Below are positions 44,693 to 52,887 of a DNA stretch of 64,000 nucleotides, in pieces. The position numbers and the translations under genes are program-made. Origin of the DNA: Rubrobacter calidifluminis (lineage in GTDB: Bacteria > Actinomycetota > Rubrobacteria > Rubrobacterales > Rubrobacteraceae); the NCBI RefSeq assembly GCF_028617075.1, contig NZ_JAQKGV010000002.1:155717-219716 (forward strand). The letters run 5' to 3'. The notes under the pieces were generated by a model. That model saw only the letters and a program-made list of their open reading frames with translations, was not told the origin of the DNA and did not search any database. Position 1 is the first letter of the stretch. Each line of letters begins with the position of its first letter.

Positions 44693-45715
44693 CTACGGCC
44701 GCAGCAGCGCCTTGATCGCCCGGCGCTCGTCCATCGCGCGGTAACCCTCGGCGGCCTCCTCCAGGGGAAGCTCCAGGTCGAAGACCTTCCCCGGCTCGAT
44801 CCTGCGCTGCCAGATCAGGTCGATCAGCTCGGGCAGAAAGCGCCGCACCGGAGCCGGACCGCCGTGCAGGTGCACGTGCGAGTAGAAGAGCTCCTCGCCC
44901 GGGATCTCCACCCCGTGCAGTACGCCGACGAAGCCCACGTGCCCGCCGGGCCGCGTCGATCGGATTGCCTGCATCATCGCCTCCTGCGTCCCGACCGCCT
45001 CTACGACCGAGTGCGCCCCGAGCCCGCCGGTCAGCTCCTTTATGCGCTCGACGCCCTCATCCCCGCGCTCCTCGACGATGTCGGTCGCGCCGAACTCGAG
45101 CGCGAGCTTCTGCCGGTCCTCGTGCCGGCTCATTGCGATGACCCTCTCGGCGCCCAGCTGCTTCGCGGAGAGCACCGCGAGCAGCCCGACCGCGCCGTCG
45201 CCGACGACCGCGACCGTCTTGCCCGGACCAGCCTCGGCGGCGACCGCGCCGAACCAGCCGGTGCCGAGCACGTCCGAGGCGGCGAGGAGGTGGGGGATCA
45301 GGTCGTCAGAGGGCATCCCCGGCGTCGCGACCAGCGTGCCGTCGGCGAGCGGGATGCGGGCGTACTCGGCCTGGGTTCCGATGGCTCCGATGGGTGCGCG
45401 GTTGACGCAGGAGGACTGGTAACCGCTCTGGCAGATCTCACAGGTGTTATCTGAAGCGAAGAACGAGCCGACGACGAACTGCCCCGGCTTTACGTTCCGT
45501 ACCTCGCTCCCGACCTCCTCGACGACGCCGACGTACTCGTGGCCCATCGGCGTCGGCTCGCTCACCGGGTCGATGCCGCGGTAAGGCCAGAGGTCCGAGC
45601 CGCACACGCACGCCGCCGAGAGCCGGATGATGGCGTCGGTCGGCTCGACTATCTCCGGCTCCGGGCGCTCCTCGACGCGCACGTCCCGCGTCCCGTACAG
45701 AACTGTTCCTCGCAT
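44693..45715 (-). CDS. Zinc-dependent alcohol dehydrogenase
   Basis: The 340-residue MDR enzyme has catalytic-zinc ligands in ACVCGSDLWPYRG (Cys) and PMGHEYVGVVEEVG (His-Glu). Structural cysteines lie in NTCEICQSGYQSSC, with three of the usual four visible. The cofactor loop is VAVVGDGAVGLLAVLSAKQLGA. ATG at 45715 is canonical (MRGTVLYGTRDVRVEE); the longer frame has no support. It is the promoter-proximal gene facing the AraC regulator across a 228-nt divergent region. Confidence 0.92.
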   Translation of the reverse strand: MRGTVLYGTRDVRVEERPEPEIVEPTDAIIRLSAACVCGSDLWPYRGIDPVSEPTPMGHEYVGVVEEVGSEVRNVKPGQFVVGSFFASDNTCEICQSGYQSSCVNRAPIGAIGTQAEYARIPLADGTLVATPGMPSDDLIPHLLAASDVLGTGWFGAVAAEAGPGKTVAVVGDGAVGLLAVLSAKQLGAERVIAMSRHEDRQKLALEFGATDIVEERGDEGVERIKELTGGLGAHSVVEAVGTQEAMMQAIRSTRPGGHVGFVGVLHGVEIPGEELFYSHVHLHGGPAPVRRFLPELIDLIWQRRIEPGKVFDLELPLEEAAEGYRAMDERRAIKALLRP

Positions 45716-45850
45716 GGCCTGGCTACCTCCCGTATCGACTCCTGCCTTCGGCGGAGCGAGTCGTTGGATGAAATTCCGGGCTGGATCAGAGGCCCGGCAT
45801 GAGATCACTCCGCACGCCGGCTATTTTACGGGCATTGGAGCGAAGGCCGG

Positions 45851-45856
45851 TATAAT
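45851..45856 (+). promoter_or_regulatory. Perfect TATAAT -10 box facing the AraC gene
   Basis: TATAAT lies in the divergent ADH/AraC region, about 87 nt before the AraC start. No good -35 stands 17 nt upstream, which is common at activator-dependent promoters. Confidence 0.4.
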
Positions 45857-45943
45857 GATCCTCCAGAACTCTTGGACTATCCTGCAAACCTGCGGAATCG
45901 AACGGAGGGACCGGCTGTGGATCAGATGCACAGGAGGTGGGAG

Positions 45944-46858
45944 ATGGAGAGGGAGCGCGACGTACGCCGGGAGCTCGTGGAGCGCGTCGCGCGGGCCTTG
46001 CGCGAGGACGGGGCCGTCGATCTGCCCGGCGGGCTGCGGCTGCGTAGAGCCTCCTCACCGACGGAGCCGGACCACGACATCTCGTCTCCTACGCTGTGCA
46101 TCATTGCCCAGGGTGCCAAGGAGGTCTGGCTCGGTGACGACCTCTACTGCTACGATGCCGACCATTACCTCATCACCGCCGCGGCGCTGCCCATTACGAC
46201 TCGGATCACGGAGGCCTCGGAGGAGCGGCCCTATCTGGGGGTGGTTTTGGATCTGGACCCCGCGCTCGTCGGTTCGGTGATGGTCGAGGCCGGCCATGCC
46301 GTATCCGGGGAGCGCGCCGCCGTGCGGGCCTTCGACGTGAGCCCGCTGGATGAGGGCCTGCTGGACGCCGTCGTGAGGCTGCTGCGGCTCCTGGAGGAGC
46401 CGGAGGAAGAGGCAAGCTTTCTCAGGCCGCTCGTCGTCCGGGAGATCGTCTTCCGGCTCCTCCGCGGGGATCAGGGGGCGCGGCTGCGCCAGATCGCCAT
46501 CCGCGGCGGGCACGCCCACCGCATCGCGAGGGCTATGGAGAGGCTGCGCGAGGATCTTGCCCGGCCGCTCAGGGTCGAGGAGATCGCGCGGGAGCTCGGG
46601 ATGAGCACATCGAGCTTCCACCACCACTTCAAGGCTGTCACGGCGATGAGCCCCCTGCAGTTCCAGAAGAGGATGAGGCTGCAGGAGGCCCGGCGGCTCA
46701 TGCTCGGCGAGGGGCTCGACGCCGCTGGCGCCGCCCGCCGGGTCGGCTACCGCGACCCCTCGCACTTCAGCCGTGATTACAGGAGGCTCTTCGGCGAGCC
46801 GCCCGCGCGTGACGTCGAGCGGCTGCGGGAGGCGGCCATGGAGCCCGCCGGGCTGTGA
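45944..46858 (+). CDS. AraC family transcriptional regulator (YqhC-like)
   Basis: The 304-residue protein has an AraC-type N-terminal sensor domain (TLCIIAQGAKEVWLGDDLYCYDADHYLITAAALPI). Two helix-turn-helix motifs close it: LRVEEIARELGMSTSSFHHHFKAVTAMSPLQFQKRMRLQEARRLM and AAGAARRVGYRDPSHFSRDYRRLFG. The combination is that of the YqhC group, which activates aldehyde reductases. ATG at 45944 has AGGAGG 6 nt upstream, so the starts at 45872 and 45926 are less likely. It probably controls the divergent ADH-SDR-AKR cluster. Confidence 0.9.
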   Translation: MERERDVRRELVERVARALREDGAVDLPGGLRLRRASSPTEPDHDISSPTLCIIAQGAKEVWLGDDLYCYDADHYLITAAALPITTRITEASEERPYLGVVLDLDPALVGSVMVEAGHAVSGERAAVRAFDVSPLDEGLLDAVVRLLRLLEEPEEEASFLRPLVVREIVFRLLRGDQGARLRQIAIRGGHAHRIARAMERLREDLARPLRVEEIARELGMSTSSFHHHFKAVTAMSPLQFQKRMRLQEARRLMLGEGLDAAGAARRVGYRDPSHFSRDYRRLFGEPPARDVERLREAAMEPAGL

Positions 46859-46870
46859 TTATTCCGGCGC

Positions 46871-47515
46871 TCACTCCCCAGGCTTGCCGCGACCGTCCGG
46901 GGGAGTCGGGAGCCCGATGCCGAAGCGAAGGCTCGCCAGCCGGATGAGAAAGCAGGCCGCCGCTGCGAAGAGCGATGCGGCCGTCGGGTCATACCCGAGC
47001 CTGGAGCCCGCCACCGTGATAGACGCCCCGATCAGGGCCGGCACCGCGTACAGCTCGCTGCGCAACACCGTCGGGATCTCGCGAACCGGCACGTCCCTGA
47101 GCATCCCTCCCCCGGTCGCGGTGACGACGCCGAGCAGAACCGCCTGAACGGCCCCCACGTTGAACTCGAGGGCTTTAGCCGCCCCGGTGACGCAGAAGAG
47201 CGAGAGCCCCGCGGCGTCGAAGACGGCGACCGGCCGGTAGAAGCGTTCTATCGTGCGGTGGAAGAAGAAGGTCGTGAGCCCGGCCAGGGCCGCTGCCGCC
47301 AGGTAGCGCCAGTCGCTGAAGGTCGCCGGGGGCAGCGCGCCGGGGAGGATGTCTCGGATGATCCCTCCTGCGAGCCCCACCACCGCGGCCAGCACCACGA
47401 CGCTGTAGAGGTCCAGCCGGGCGCGCACCCCGGCCAGCCCACCGCTGAGGCCGAAGGCGAAGGTGGCGGTGAGGTCGAGGGCGGGTAGAGGGTTCGGGTC
47501 GTGGGCGTCCGGCAT
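46871..47515 (-). CDS. TRIC-type cation channel (UPF0126 family)
   Basis: The 214-residue membrane protein has two repeats of three helices each with Gly-rich bends: AFGLSGGLAGVRARLDLYSVVVLAAVVGLAGGIIRDIL and FCVTGAAKALEFNVGAVQAVLLGVVTATGGGMLRDV. The GG(I/M)xRD signature after each second helix defines the family. Prokaryotic TRIC homologues form trimeric cation channels. ATG at 47515 is chosen because the longer frame overlaps the divergent gene and lacks membrane character. Confidence 0.9.
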   Translation of the reverse strand: MPDAHDPNPLPALDLTATFAFGLSGGLAGVRARLDLYSVVVLAAVVGLAGGIIRDILPGALPPATFSDWRYLAAAALAGLTTFFFHRTIERFYRPVAVFDAAGLSLFCVTGAAKALEFNVGAVQAVLLGVVTATGGGMLRDVPVREIPTVLRSELYAVPALIGASITVAGSRLGYDPTAASLFAAAACFLIRLASLRFGIGLPTPPDGRGKPGE

Positions 47516-47576
47516 GCTGGTATCCTGACCCGGGAGCGGGGATTTCGCGGAACGGCGGGTGAAGAGGAGGGATCGA

Positions 47577-48380
47577 ATGGAGCATGGGGAGGTCTTGCTC
47601 CCGGGCGGGCGCGTCCGCCTGATAGACCTGAGCAGACCGCTGGGGCCGACGCCTGGTGAGCCTGCACCCCCGCGGCTGCGCCGCATCACCCACGAGGAGG
47701 GGGCGGAGCTCTGGCGGCAGATGTTCGGGATACCGGAGAGCGCCCTGCCTTCGGGGCTCGGCTTCGCCGGGGAGATCGTGGAGGCCTCCACCCACGCCGC
47801 GACGCACGTCGACGCGCCCTTCCACTACGCCCCCGTCTCGGAGGGCAGGCGCGCGAGGACCATAGACGAGGTGCCGCTGTCGTGGTTCGTCGGGCCCGCG
47901 GTCGTAATCGACGTCTCGGACCTTCCCGACGGGTGCCTGATCCCGGCGGAGGAGCTCGAGGAGCGGCTGGAAGGGATCGGACACACCCCCTCGGCCGGGG
48001 ACGTCGTCCTCCTGCGCACGGGCGCCGGCGAGCACTGGGGAGAGGAGGAGTTCTTCTGGCGCGGGTGCGGTCTGGGGAGGGAGGCGGTGCTCTCCCTGGT
48101 GGGGAGGGGCGTGCGGCTCATCGGGACCGACGCCTGGAGCCTGGACAGGCCCTACCCCATGATCGGTGCGGAGTGGAGAGAGAGGCGTGATCCCTCGCTG
48201 CTGTGGCCGGCGCACTTCGCCGGGATGGAGCGCGAGTACTGCCAGATCGAGAAGCTCGCCAACCTGGAGAGGCTCCCCCCGGTGGGGGCGACGCTGGTGT
48301 GCTTCCCGGTCAGGGTCGAGCGGGGGAGCGGGGCTTGGGCGAGAGCCGTGGCACTCGTCCCGCCCGAAGGGGACGGCTGA
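47577..48380 (+). CDS. Cyclase-family metal hydrolase (kynurenine formamidase-like)
   Basis: The 267-residue protein contains the zinc/manganese motif THAATHVDAPFHYAP (HxxxDxxxH type), preceded by VRLIDLSRPLGP, and later VVLLRTGAGEHWGEEEFF and RLIGTDAWSLDRP. These define the cyclase/KynB family, which hydrolyses N-formylkynurenine or related amides. It is longer than KynB, by insertions around residue 40 and 200. ATG at 47577 has GAGGAGG 6 nt upstream. Confidence 0.82.
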   Translation: MEHGEVLLPGGRVRLIDLSRPLGPTPGEPAPPRLRRITHEEGAELWRQMFGIPESALPSGLGFAGEIVEASTHAATHVDAPFHYAPVSEGRRARTIDEVPLSWFVGPAVVIDVSDLPDGCLIPAEELEERLEGIGHTPSAGDVVLLRTGAGEHWGEEEFFWRGCGLGREAVLSLVGRGVRLIGTDAWSLDRPYPMIGAEWRERRDPSLLWPAHFAGMEREYCQIEKLANLERLPPVGATLVCFPVRVERGSGAWARAVALVPPEGDG

Positions 48381-48593
48381 GACCGATCTTTCTGGGTGGC
48401 CCGTCTCCATGATTCGGTGGTGTGCCTGTCCAGGCTCTGGCGTATCATCCTTGCATGTCGGGTGGTTTGTGCGCGGGTGGGGATCGTGAGATCGCGGTCA
48501 CGCGACGCGAAGGACCGCGACGGCGCAGGAGACCGGGTCACGAGTGTACTCTTCCACGCCGGCCGGTGTGGAAGACCCACTGAGGAGGAAGCG

Positions 48594-49028
48594 ATGAGCG
48601 CGAAGAACCCCGGAGGATTCACGGCCGAGGAACGGGCCGCGATGAGGGAGCACGCCCGGGAGCGCAAGGCCGAAGAGCGTGCCAGGAAGAGCCGGGAGGA
48701 GGGCGAACGCGCCGTGCTCGCCAAAATCTCCGAGATGTCCGAGCCCGACAGGACCATGGCCGAACGTCTCCACGAGATCGTCATGCAGAACGCCCCGGAG
48801 CTCACACCCAGAACCTGGTACGGAATGCCCGCCTACGCCAGGGACGGCAGGGTCCTCTGCTTCTTCCAGAGCGCGCAGAAGTTCAAGACGCGGTACGCCA
48901 CGCTCGGTTTCAGCGATGCGGCGAAGCTCGACGATGGCGCGATGTGGCCGACCTCTTTCGCGCTGAAGGAACTGTCCGCCGCCGAAGAGGCGAGGATCAT
49001 CGGGCTCCTGAAAAAGGCCCTGGGCTGA
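48594..49028 (+). CDS. DUF1801-like (YdhG-type) protein
   Basis: The 144-residue protein has a highly charged helical N terminus ([26 protein letters not shown]), followed by [52 protein letters not shown], which is typical of DUF1801/YdhG proteins related to bacterial frataxin-like folds. Function not established. ATG at 48594 has GAGGAGG 5 nt upstream. The 213 nt before it contain only a possible TATCAT box at 48443-48448. Confidence 0.72.
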   Translation: MSAKNPGGFTAEERAAMREHARERKAEERARKSREEGERAVLAKISEMSEPDRTMAERLHEIVMQNAPELTPRTWYGMPAYARDGRVLCFFQSAQKFKTRYATLGFSDAAKLDDGAMWPTSFALKELSAAEEARIIGLLKKALG

Positions 49029-49035
49029 AAAACGA

Positions 49036-49059
49036 AACCCCCGGTTCATACCGGGGGTT
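49036..49059. terminator. Hairpin terminator between DUF1801 gene and tRNA-Lys
   Basis: A perfect 10-bp stem (49036-49045 with 49050-49059) and 4-nt loop lie between two convergent genes and probably serve both. On the minus strand TTTCGTTTTTC follows the stem, a good terminator tail for the tRNA transcript. Confidence 0.75.
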
Positions 49060-49069
49060 CTGACTTCTG

Positions 49070-49142
49070 TGAGCCGCCCAGGACTCGAACCTGGAACCTA
49101 GAGATTAAGAGTCTCTTGCTCTGCCAATTGAGCTAGCGGCCC
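49070..49142 (-). tRNA. tRNA-Lys (anticodon CTT)
   Basis: The 73-nt cloverleaf is complete: acceptor GGGCCGC pairs with GCGGCTC, including one G-U. The D arm holds TAGCTCAATTGGCAGAGC. The anticodon stem AGAGA/TCTCT frames the loop CTCTTAA with anticodon CTT (49109-49107), and the T arm is GGTTCGAGTCC. The discriminator is A and CCA is not encoded. A perfect TATAAT box (minus strand, 49159-49154) lies 11 nt upstream. Confidence 0.96.
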
Positions 49143-49153
49143 GTGCAGCGGCA

Positions 49154-49159
49154 ATTATA
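49154..49159 (-). promoter_or_regulatory. -10 box of tRNA-Lys
   Basis: TATAAT on the minus strand, 11 nt before the mature tRNA 5' end; the -35 (CCTACA, about 18 nt upstream) is weak. Confidence 0.6.
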
Positions 49160-49198
49160 CCAGCCGTCTCTACCGTTTGTAGGAGCTGGCCGGAGGGG

Positions 49199-49312
49199 TT
49201 GCGGGAGGAGAGCGCGCGGCATATAATGAATGCAGCATACAGCGGCTCACCGGGAGCACGCTAAGGGCCGGAAGAGGGTTCTCCCTTTTGTGAAGACCGG
49301 CCCTTTTTCTGT
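49199..49312 (+). ncRNA. Candidate small RNA of about 80 nt with promoter and terminator
   Basis: TTGCGG (49199-49204), 17 nt, perfect TATAAT (49222-49227). Transcription from about 49234 would meet a 9-bp hairpin (49263-49271 with 49297-49305) with a small inner stem, followed by TTTTT near 49308. No ORF fits inside. It could be an independent small RNA or an attenuated leader of the acetyltransferase gene that starts about 95 nt later. Confidence 0.45.
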
Positions 49313-49404
49313 GTGGGCTTTATACTAGTTGGCTGTGGGATCTCATTCGGGAGGGAAGGACTGCCATACACGCTGAAGAGCTGAAGGAGCTGGAAGGCGA
49401 GTCG

Positions 49405-49896
49405 GTGCTGCTGCGTCCCCCGCGTCCCTCGGACGTGGAGGTGGTCTACGAGTGGGATCGTGACCCCGAGCTCGCGGCCTGGAACGGGCGTCCGCCGCTC
49501 TCGATCTCGCTGGAGGCCGCGCGCAGGGACTACCTGGTTCGCTGGCGGGAGCCGGGGGTCAGGACCTTCATCATCGAGGCGGGCGGGGAGCCTGTGGGGA
49601 TGGCCACCCTTTACGACTTCAGGAACGGCGGGTGCGACCTCGGCATCAAGATAGGCCCCAAAACCGAGCGCGGGAAGGGGTATGCGAGCGAGGCCGTCAG
49701 GCTCCTCGTGGAGTACGCGTTCAACGAGCTCGGGCTCAGGGTGGTGCGGGGGTCCACACTCGCGCACAACCACCGCATGCAGCGGGTCTTCGAGAAGTGC
49801 GGCTTCCGCGAGGTGGGGGATGGCGCCCTGATCAGCCGCTTCGACAACCGCCGATACACCGAACTCTTCTACGAGCGGCGTAGAGAGGGCGCCTGA
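49405..49896 (+). CDS. GNAT family N-acetyltransferase (RimJ/RimL type)
   Basis: The 163-residue protein has LLRPPRPSDVEVVYEWDRDPELAAWNG, a typical GNAT start. It is followed by PVGMATLYDFRNGGCDLGIKIGPKTERGKGYASEAVRLLVEYAFNELG with the acetyl-CoA loop (RGKGYA) and a final MQRVFEKCGFREVGDG. RimJ/RimL-like enzymes acetylate N termini or small amines. GTG at 49405 has GGAAGG about 8 nt upstream; the frame is open further upstream but no better start is seen. It converges with the next gene by a 28-nt overlap. Confidence 0.85.
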   Translation: MLLRPPRPSDVEVVYEWDRDPELAAWNGRPPLSISLEAARRDYLVRWREPGVRTFIIEAGGEPVGMATLYDFRNGGCDLGIKIGPKTERGKGYASEAVRLLVEYAFNELGLRVVRGSTLAHNHRMQRVFEKCGFREVGDGALISRFDNRRYTELFYERRREGA

Positions 49897-51200
49897 CTCC
49901 ATCCTTCTCCGAGGCTCTCCTCGAGGAACCTTATGACCTTCGGCCAGGAATCCGCGCTGGCCCGGGCGTTCGCCTCCATGCTGCCTCCGTGCAGCAACGG
50001 TCCCGTCCTGTTCGTAACCGCGGGCAGGTACGGAACGCCTATGGAGTGCCCCGCCCCCTCGTAGCACAGGTGCTCGTGGCGGAAGGGATGTCCCCGGGAC
50101 TCCATGCGGGCGATCGCCAGATCGGCCAGCCGGTTCGAGGGCACCAGCCTGTCGTCGGTGCCGGAGATGAGCAGGACCGGACCCGCTATCCTCTCCACCG
50201 GGATCGCGCCGTTCGAGACGGCCCTCTCGTCCTCGAGCGGCCTCTCCTGCACGAAGCGCGGGGCGAAGCCTCTCTGCTTCAGCGCCCGCAGAAACAGCTC
50301 GGAGATCTCCCTGAGGCTGAAGTGTATCTCCACGAACGGCAGCGGCTCCCCGCCCAGCGTCCACGAGGAGCGGAGCGCCTGCCTCGGGTGCCACCTCAGG
50401 TAGATGCCGGGCCAGACCACGGAGCTCGGGACATAACCCACGACCGCGCGAATCCTCTCGCCGTAGGTCGCCCCGAGCAGCAGCGCGAGCTCTCCGCCCT
50501 TGGAGATCCCGAGCACCCCCGTCCGTCCCGGGGAGACGGCCGGGTGGCTCTCCAGCCAGGAGAGCGCCCGCTCGCAGTACTCGAGCGGGATCTCGACGAG
50601 CGCCCGGGGCAGCGTCCCGTTCCTGTAGTAGGCGAGCGCGAGGGCGGCGAAACCGTGCGAGGCCAGCAGCGCGGCCCTGTCCTCCCCGACCGTGCCGCCC
50701 ACCCCGCCCAGGATGAGAACCGCCGGCGCGGGCTCTTCCCGCACGGGATGGAAGAAGGTGCCGACGAGGCCTTCCTCCGTGACCTCCTCGCGCACCACGC
50801 TGCCGTCTTCCGGGATGGCGAGCCTCTTCAAGGACGTGCTCGCCAGCGGCCATCCGTCCTCCTCGACGGTGAGGCGGACCGTGATCGGCGCGAGGGTGTG
50901 CCAGACGAACCTTACCCCCTCGGGCCTGCGCGAGCCCTCCGGGAGCATCGACCAGAAGAGCCCCATCGGATCGGGTTCCCGATAGGTGCCCGAGAGCGGA
51001 CGCGCCTCTCGCAGGTTCACCTCTCCCCGCCCGTCCGCCTCGAAGCAGGCCCACGAGCTCCATCCTCTCCCGCGCTCGTCTCTCGTCCGCGCGCGCAGCG
51101 TGACCCTGCTGCGGGGGTTCAGACCGGTCACCCTGATGCTCACCGGCCTGTCCTTCATCGCCACCTGCGGGCTCGCTTCCAGTCGGCAACGGCGGAGCAC
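49869..51200 (-). CDS. Acyl-CoA thioester hydrolase / BAAT-type alpha/beta hydrolase
   Basis: The 443-residue protein has an N-terminal beta-sandwich (thioester hydrolase/BAAT N-terminal domain, ITGLNPRSRVTLRAR-like, here VTGLNPRSRVTLRART) and a C-terminal alpha/beta hydrolase domain from about residue 150. The nucleophile is in VLGISKGGELALLLG, with a candidate Asp in LISGTDDRLVPSN and His in YEGAGHSIGVPYLP. A serine replaces the cysteine of BAAT, as in acyl-CoA thioesterases. TAGAAT 7 nt before the GTG start suggests a leaderless mRNA. Substrate unknown. Confidence 0.85.
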   Translation of the reverse strand: MLRRCRLEASPQVAMKDRPVSIRVTGLNPRSRVTLRARTRDERGRGWSSWACFEADGRGEVNLREARPLSGTYREPDPMGLFWSMLPEGSRRPEGVRFVWHTLAPITVRLTVEEDGWPLASTSLKRLAIPEDGSVVREEVTEEGLVGTFFHPVREEPAPAVLILGGVGGTVGEDRAALLASHGFAALALAYYRNGTLPRALVEIPLEYCERALSWLESHPAVSPGRTGVLGISKGGELALLLGATYGERIRAVVGYVPSSVVWPGIYLRWHPRQALRSSWTLGGEPLPFVEIHFSLREISELFLRALKQRGFAPRFVQERPLEDERAVSNGAIPVERIAGPVLLISGTDDRLVPSNRLADLAIARMESRGHPFRHEHLCYEGAGHSIGVPYLPAVTNRTGPLLHGGSMEANARASADSWPKVIRFLEESLGEGWSQAPSLRRS

Positions 51201-51207
51201 GCGAGAG

Positions 51208-51213
51208 ATTCTA
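51208..51213 (-). promoter_or_regulatory. -10 box TAGAAT of the BAAT-type gene (leaderless)
   Basis: TAGAAT on the minus strand ends 7 nt before the GTG at 51200; no Shine-Dalgarno sequence is present. Confidence 0.4.
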
Positions 51214-51248
51214 CTACCGGCACCGCCCGCAGAAGCGATTACAATAAC

Positions 51249-52172
51249 ATGGCGGTGATCACGCAGATAAACCTCGACGTCCGCAGAAGGGGCGCGATGA
51301 GCGGGGTGCTCACCCTCGGGAGCCTAGACCCCGCCTTCGCAGCCGCCGCCAGGCTCGATAGCGGACCCATGGTGCTCGACCTGAGGAGCGTGGAGTTCGT
51401 CGAACCCGCCGGGCTGTGCGGGCTCGCCGTGCTCCTGGAGAAGCTGCTCGAAGACTCCGGGGAAGTGGGCCTCTCGCTCTCGAGACGGGACGTCGCTGCC
51501 TACCTGGAGAGGATGGATTTCTTCAGGCTCTTCGGGGAGCGGGTGCGGGTCAACCTCGACCTCTCCCCGCTCGAGGAGCGAAGGAGGCGGGATCCCGGAA
51601 CCCTGCAGGAGCTGGTCAACTTCCACACCGAGGAAGAGATCCCCGCCATCATCCAGAGGATCTCGGACATCCTCGAGAACCGGGGTTACCTGCTGCGCGA
51701 GCGGGTCGCGGTCTGCTCGGTCCTCTCCGAGGTCTGCTCGAACGCCACCGAACACAGCGCCTCCCCCTGCGGGGCCTTCGCCGCAGTGCAGGCCTACCAG
51801 CACATCGTAAGCGGCGCCCGCCGCAGGGGGGAGGAGGTCCTCATAGCCATCGCCGACGGCGGCGTCGGCATCCGCAGGACGCTCCTGCGCAACCCCGCCC
51901 TGGCGGAGCACGTCGTCACCGACAACGACGCCCTGCGCCACGCGCTCGAGATGGGCGTTTCGGGGACCGGAGAGGTTGGCCGCGGTGGCGGCCTCACCCT
52001 GGTCGCCCAGATCGCCACCCGCTCCGGCGGTTCCCTCTCGCTGCGCAGCGGCACCGGACGCGTGACCGTCTACGAGAGCCGCAGAAACTCACGCAACGTC
52101 CCCGACTTTCCCGGTACCTTCGTCCGCGTCTCCCTCCCCCGCCTCGCCACCGGGGACGGACGTAGAGGATGA
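51249..52172 (+). CDS. STAS domain + GHKL ATPase protein (anti-sigma/serine-kinase-like)
   Basis: The 307-residue protein joins two signalling domains. Residues 1-100 resemble STAS: GPMVLDLRSVEFVEPAGLCGLAVLLEKLLEDSG. Residues about 130-300 form a HATPase: VLSEVCSNATEHSAS (N box), IAIADGGVGIRRTL (G1) and GGGLTLVAQIATRSGGSLSLRSG (G2). That layout recalls anti-sigma kinases and anti-anti-sigma factors joined in one chain. It has no receiver or membrane part. ATG 51297, with AGAAGGGG upstream and a TACAAT box at 51240-51245, is an alternative start. The next gene is a partner candidate. Confidence 0.75.
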   Translation: MAVITQINLDVRRRGAMSGVLTLGSLDPAFAAAARLDSGPMVLDLRSVEFVEPAGLCGLAVLLEKLLEDSGEVGLSLSRRDVAAYLERMDFFRLFGERVRVNLDLSPLEERRRRDPGTLQELVNFHTEEEIPAIIQRISDILENRGYLLRERVAVCSVLSEVCSNATEHSASPCGAFAAVQAYQHIVSGARRRGEEVLIAIADGGVGIRRTLLRNPALAEHVVTDNDALRHALEMGVSGTGEVGRGGGLTLVAQIATRSGGSLSLRSGTGRVTVYESRRNSRNVPDFPGTFVRVSLPRLATGDGRRG

Positions 52173-52189
52173 TCCACACCATTTCACCC

Positions 52190-52218
52190 TTGCTTTACGG
52201 CCACCCGGCGGGTACAAT
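52190..52218 (+). promoter_or_regulatory. Promoter of the STAS-HTH regulator
   Basis: TTGCTT (52190-52195), 17 nt, TACAAT (52213-52218). Transcription would start at about 52225, at the ATG 52227, and immediately upstream of the palindrome at 52233-52248. Confidence 0.5.
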
Positions 52219-52226
52219 ATCCTCAA

Positions 52227-52826
52227 ATGATTTCACTGAGTACAGTGAGGACGGGATCAGTGGATGAGGGCCGGGCGCGGCGCGTCTTCGACGTGGCGGA
52301 GGCCGGGGGGCGTCTGATGGTCACCCGGCGCGCGGGCCGCGAGGTGCGCGAGGCGATCGAACGTGTGCTCGGCGAGATGCCCGACGGGCAGACGCTCTAC
52401 GTGGACACCCGTGGGGTGGAGATGATGGACTACTCCTTCGCCGACGAGGCGATCGGGATCCTCATCTCGCGGGTCGCGGCGGGGGAGTACGGAGAGCGGC
52501 GGGTGGTGCTGATCGAGAGGGACCGTGACCTGCTGGAGAACGTCGAGGCCTCGCTCAGGCAGCGCTCTCTCGCTCTTCTCAGGGTGGAAGATCCCGGGGC
52601 GAATCCGGACCTCGTGGGTTCTCTCCCGGACCACCTCGTGGAGACCCTCAAAGCCATCTACGCCGGCGGGCCGATCACCAACGCCGCGCTCGCCGCCCGG
52701 CTCGGGATCAACCACACCGCCTGCAACAACCGCGCCGCCAGGCTCGCCCGGCTCGGCCTCATCCGCCGGCGCGTCGAGACCGCAGCCCCCGGAGGACGTC
52801 AGTACACCTACGAAGGGATAGCTTAG
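52227..52826 (+). CDS. STAS-like (DUF4325-type) domain + winged-helix regulator
   Basis: The 199-residue protein has an N-terminal STAS-like domain (ERVLGEMPDGQTLYVDTRGVEMMDYSFADEAIGILISRVAAGEYG, similar to DUF4325). A C-terminal winged helix follows: LKAIYAGGPITNAALAARLGINHTACNNRAARLARLGLIRRRVE. So it could link a STAS-type switch directly to DNA binding. If the mRNA starts at about 52225 the ATG at 52227 is leaderless; a GTG at 52260 with AGGA upstream would give a shorter protein and leave the palindrome untranslated. It follows the STAS-ATPase gene by 55 nt. Confidence 0.72.
   Translation: MISLSTVRTGSVDEGRARRVFDVAEAGGRLMVTRRAGREVREAIERVLGEMPDGQTLYVDTRGVEMMDYSFADEAIGILISRVAAGEYGERRVVLIERDRDLLENVEASLRQRSLALLRVEDPGANPDLVGSLPDHLVETLKAIYAGGPITNAALAARLGINHTACNNRAARLARLGLIRRRVETAAPGGRQYTYEGIA
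52233..52248. promoter_or_regulatory. Palindrome TCACTG-AGTA-CAGTGA, shared operator copy 1
   Basis: Perfect 6-bp arms and 4-nt spacer just downstream of the -10 box of the STAS-HTH gene. With its flanks (52231-52251) it matches 17 of 21 positions of 52846-52866 upstream of the next gene, so both promoters probably bind the same protein. Confidence 0.6.
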
Positions 52827-52845
52827 TGTCTCTATTTGACTTCAG

Positions 52846-52866
52846 TCTCACCAAGTTCAGTGAGGA
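52846..52866. promoter_or_regulatory. Shared operator copy 2 upstream of the Rad52-reminiscent gene
   Basis: The 21-nt stretch matches copy 1 at 17 positions, ending in the identical CAGTGAGGA. It keeps a CTCAC/GTGAG inverted repeat. GATAAT (52865-52870) overlaps its right end and may be the -10 box, so binding would compete with RNA polymerase. Confidence 0.5.
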
Positions 52867-52887
52867 TAATAGAGAGGAGGTACGAAG

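Noticed and set aside
48443..48580. Possible leaderless 42-codon ORF after TATCAT upstream of the DUF1801 gene
   Set aside because: The spacing is 6 nt, the peptide is Arg-rich and featureless, and it ends inside the next ribosome binding site. Not enough support.
52836..52870. TTGACT ... GATAAT as a promoter pair for the gene at 52888
   Set aside because: The spacing is 23 nt, too long for a sigma-70 promoter; only the -10-like GATAAT is kept as a possibility.
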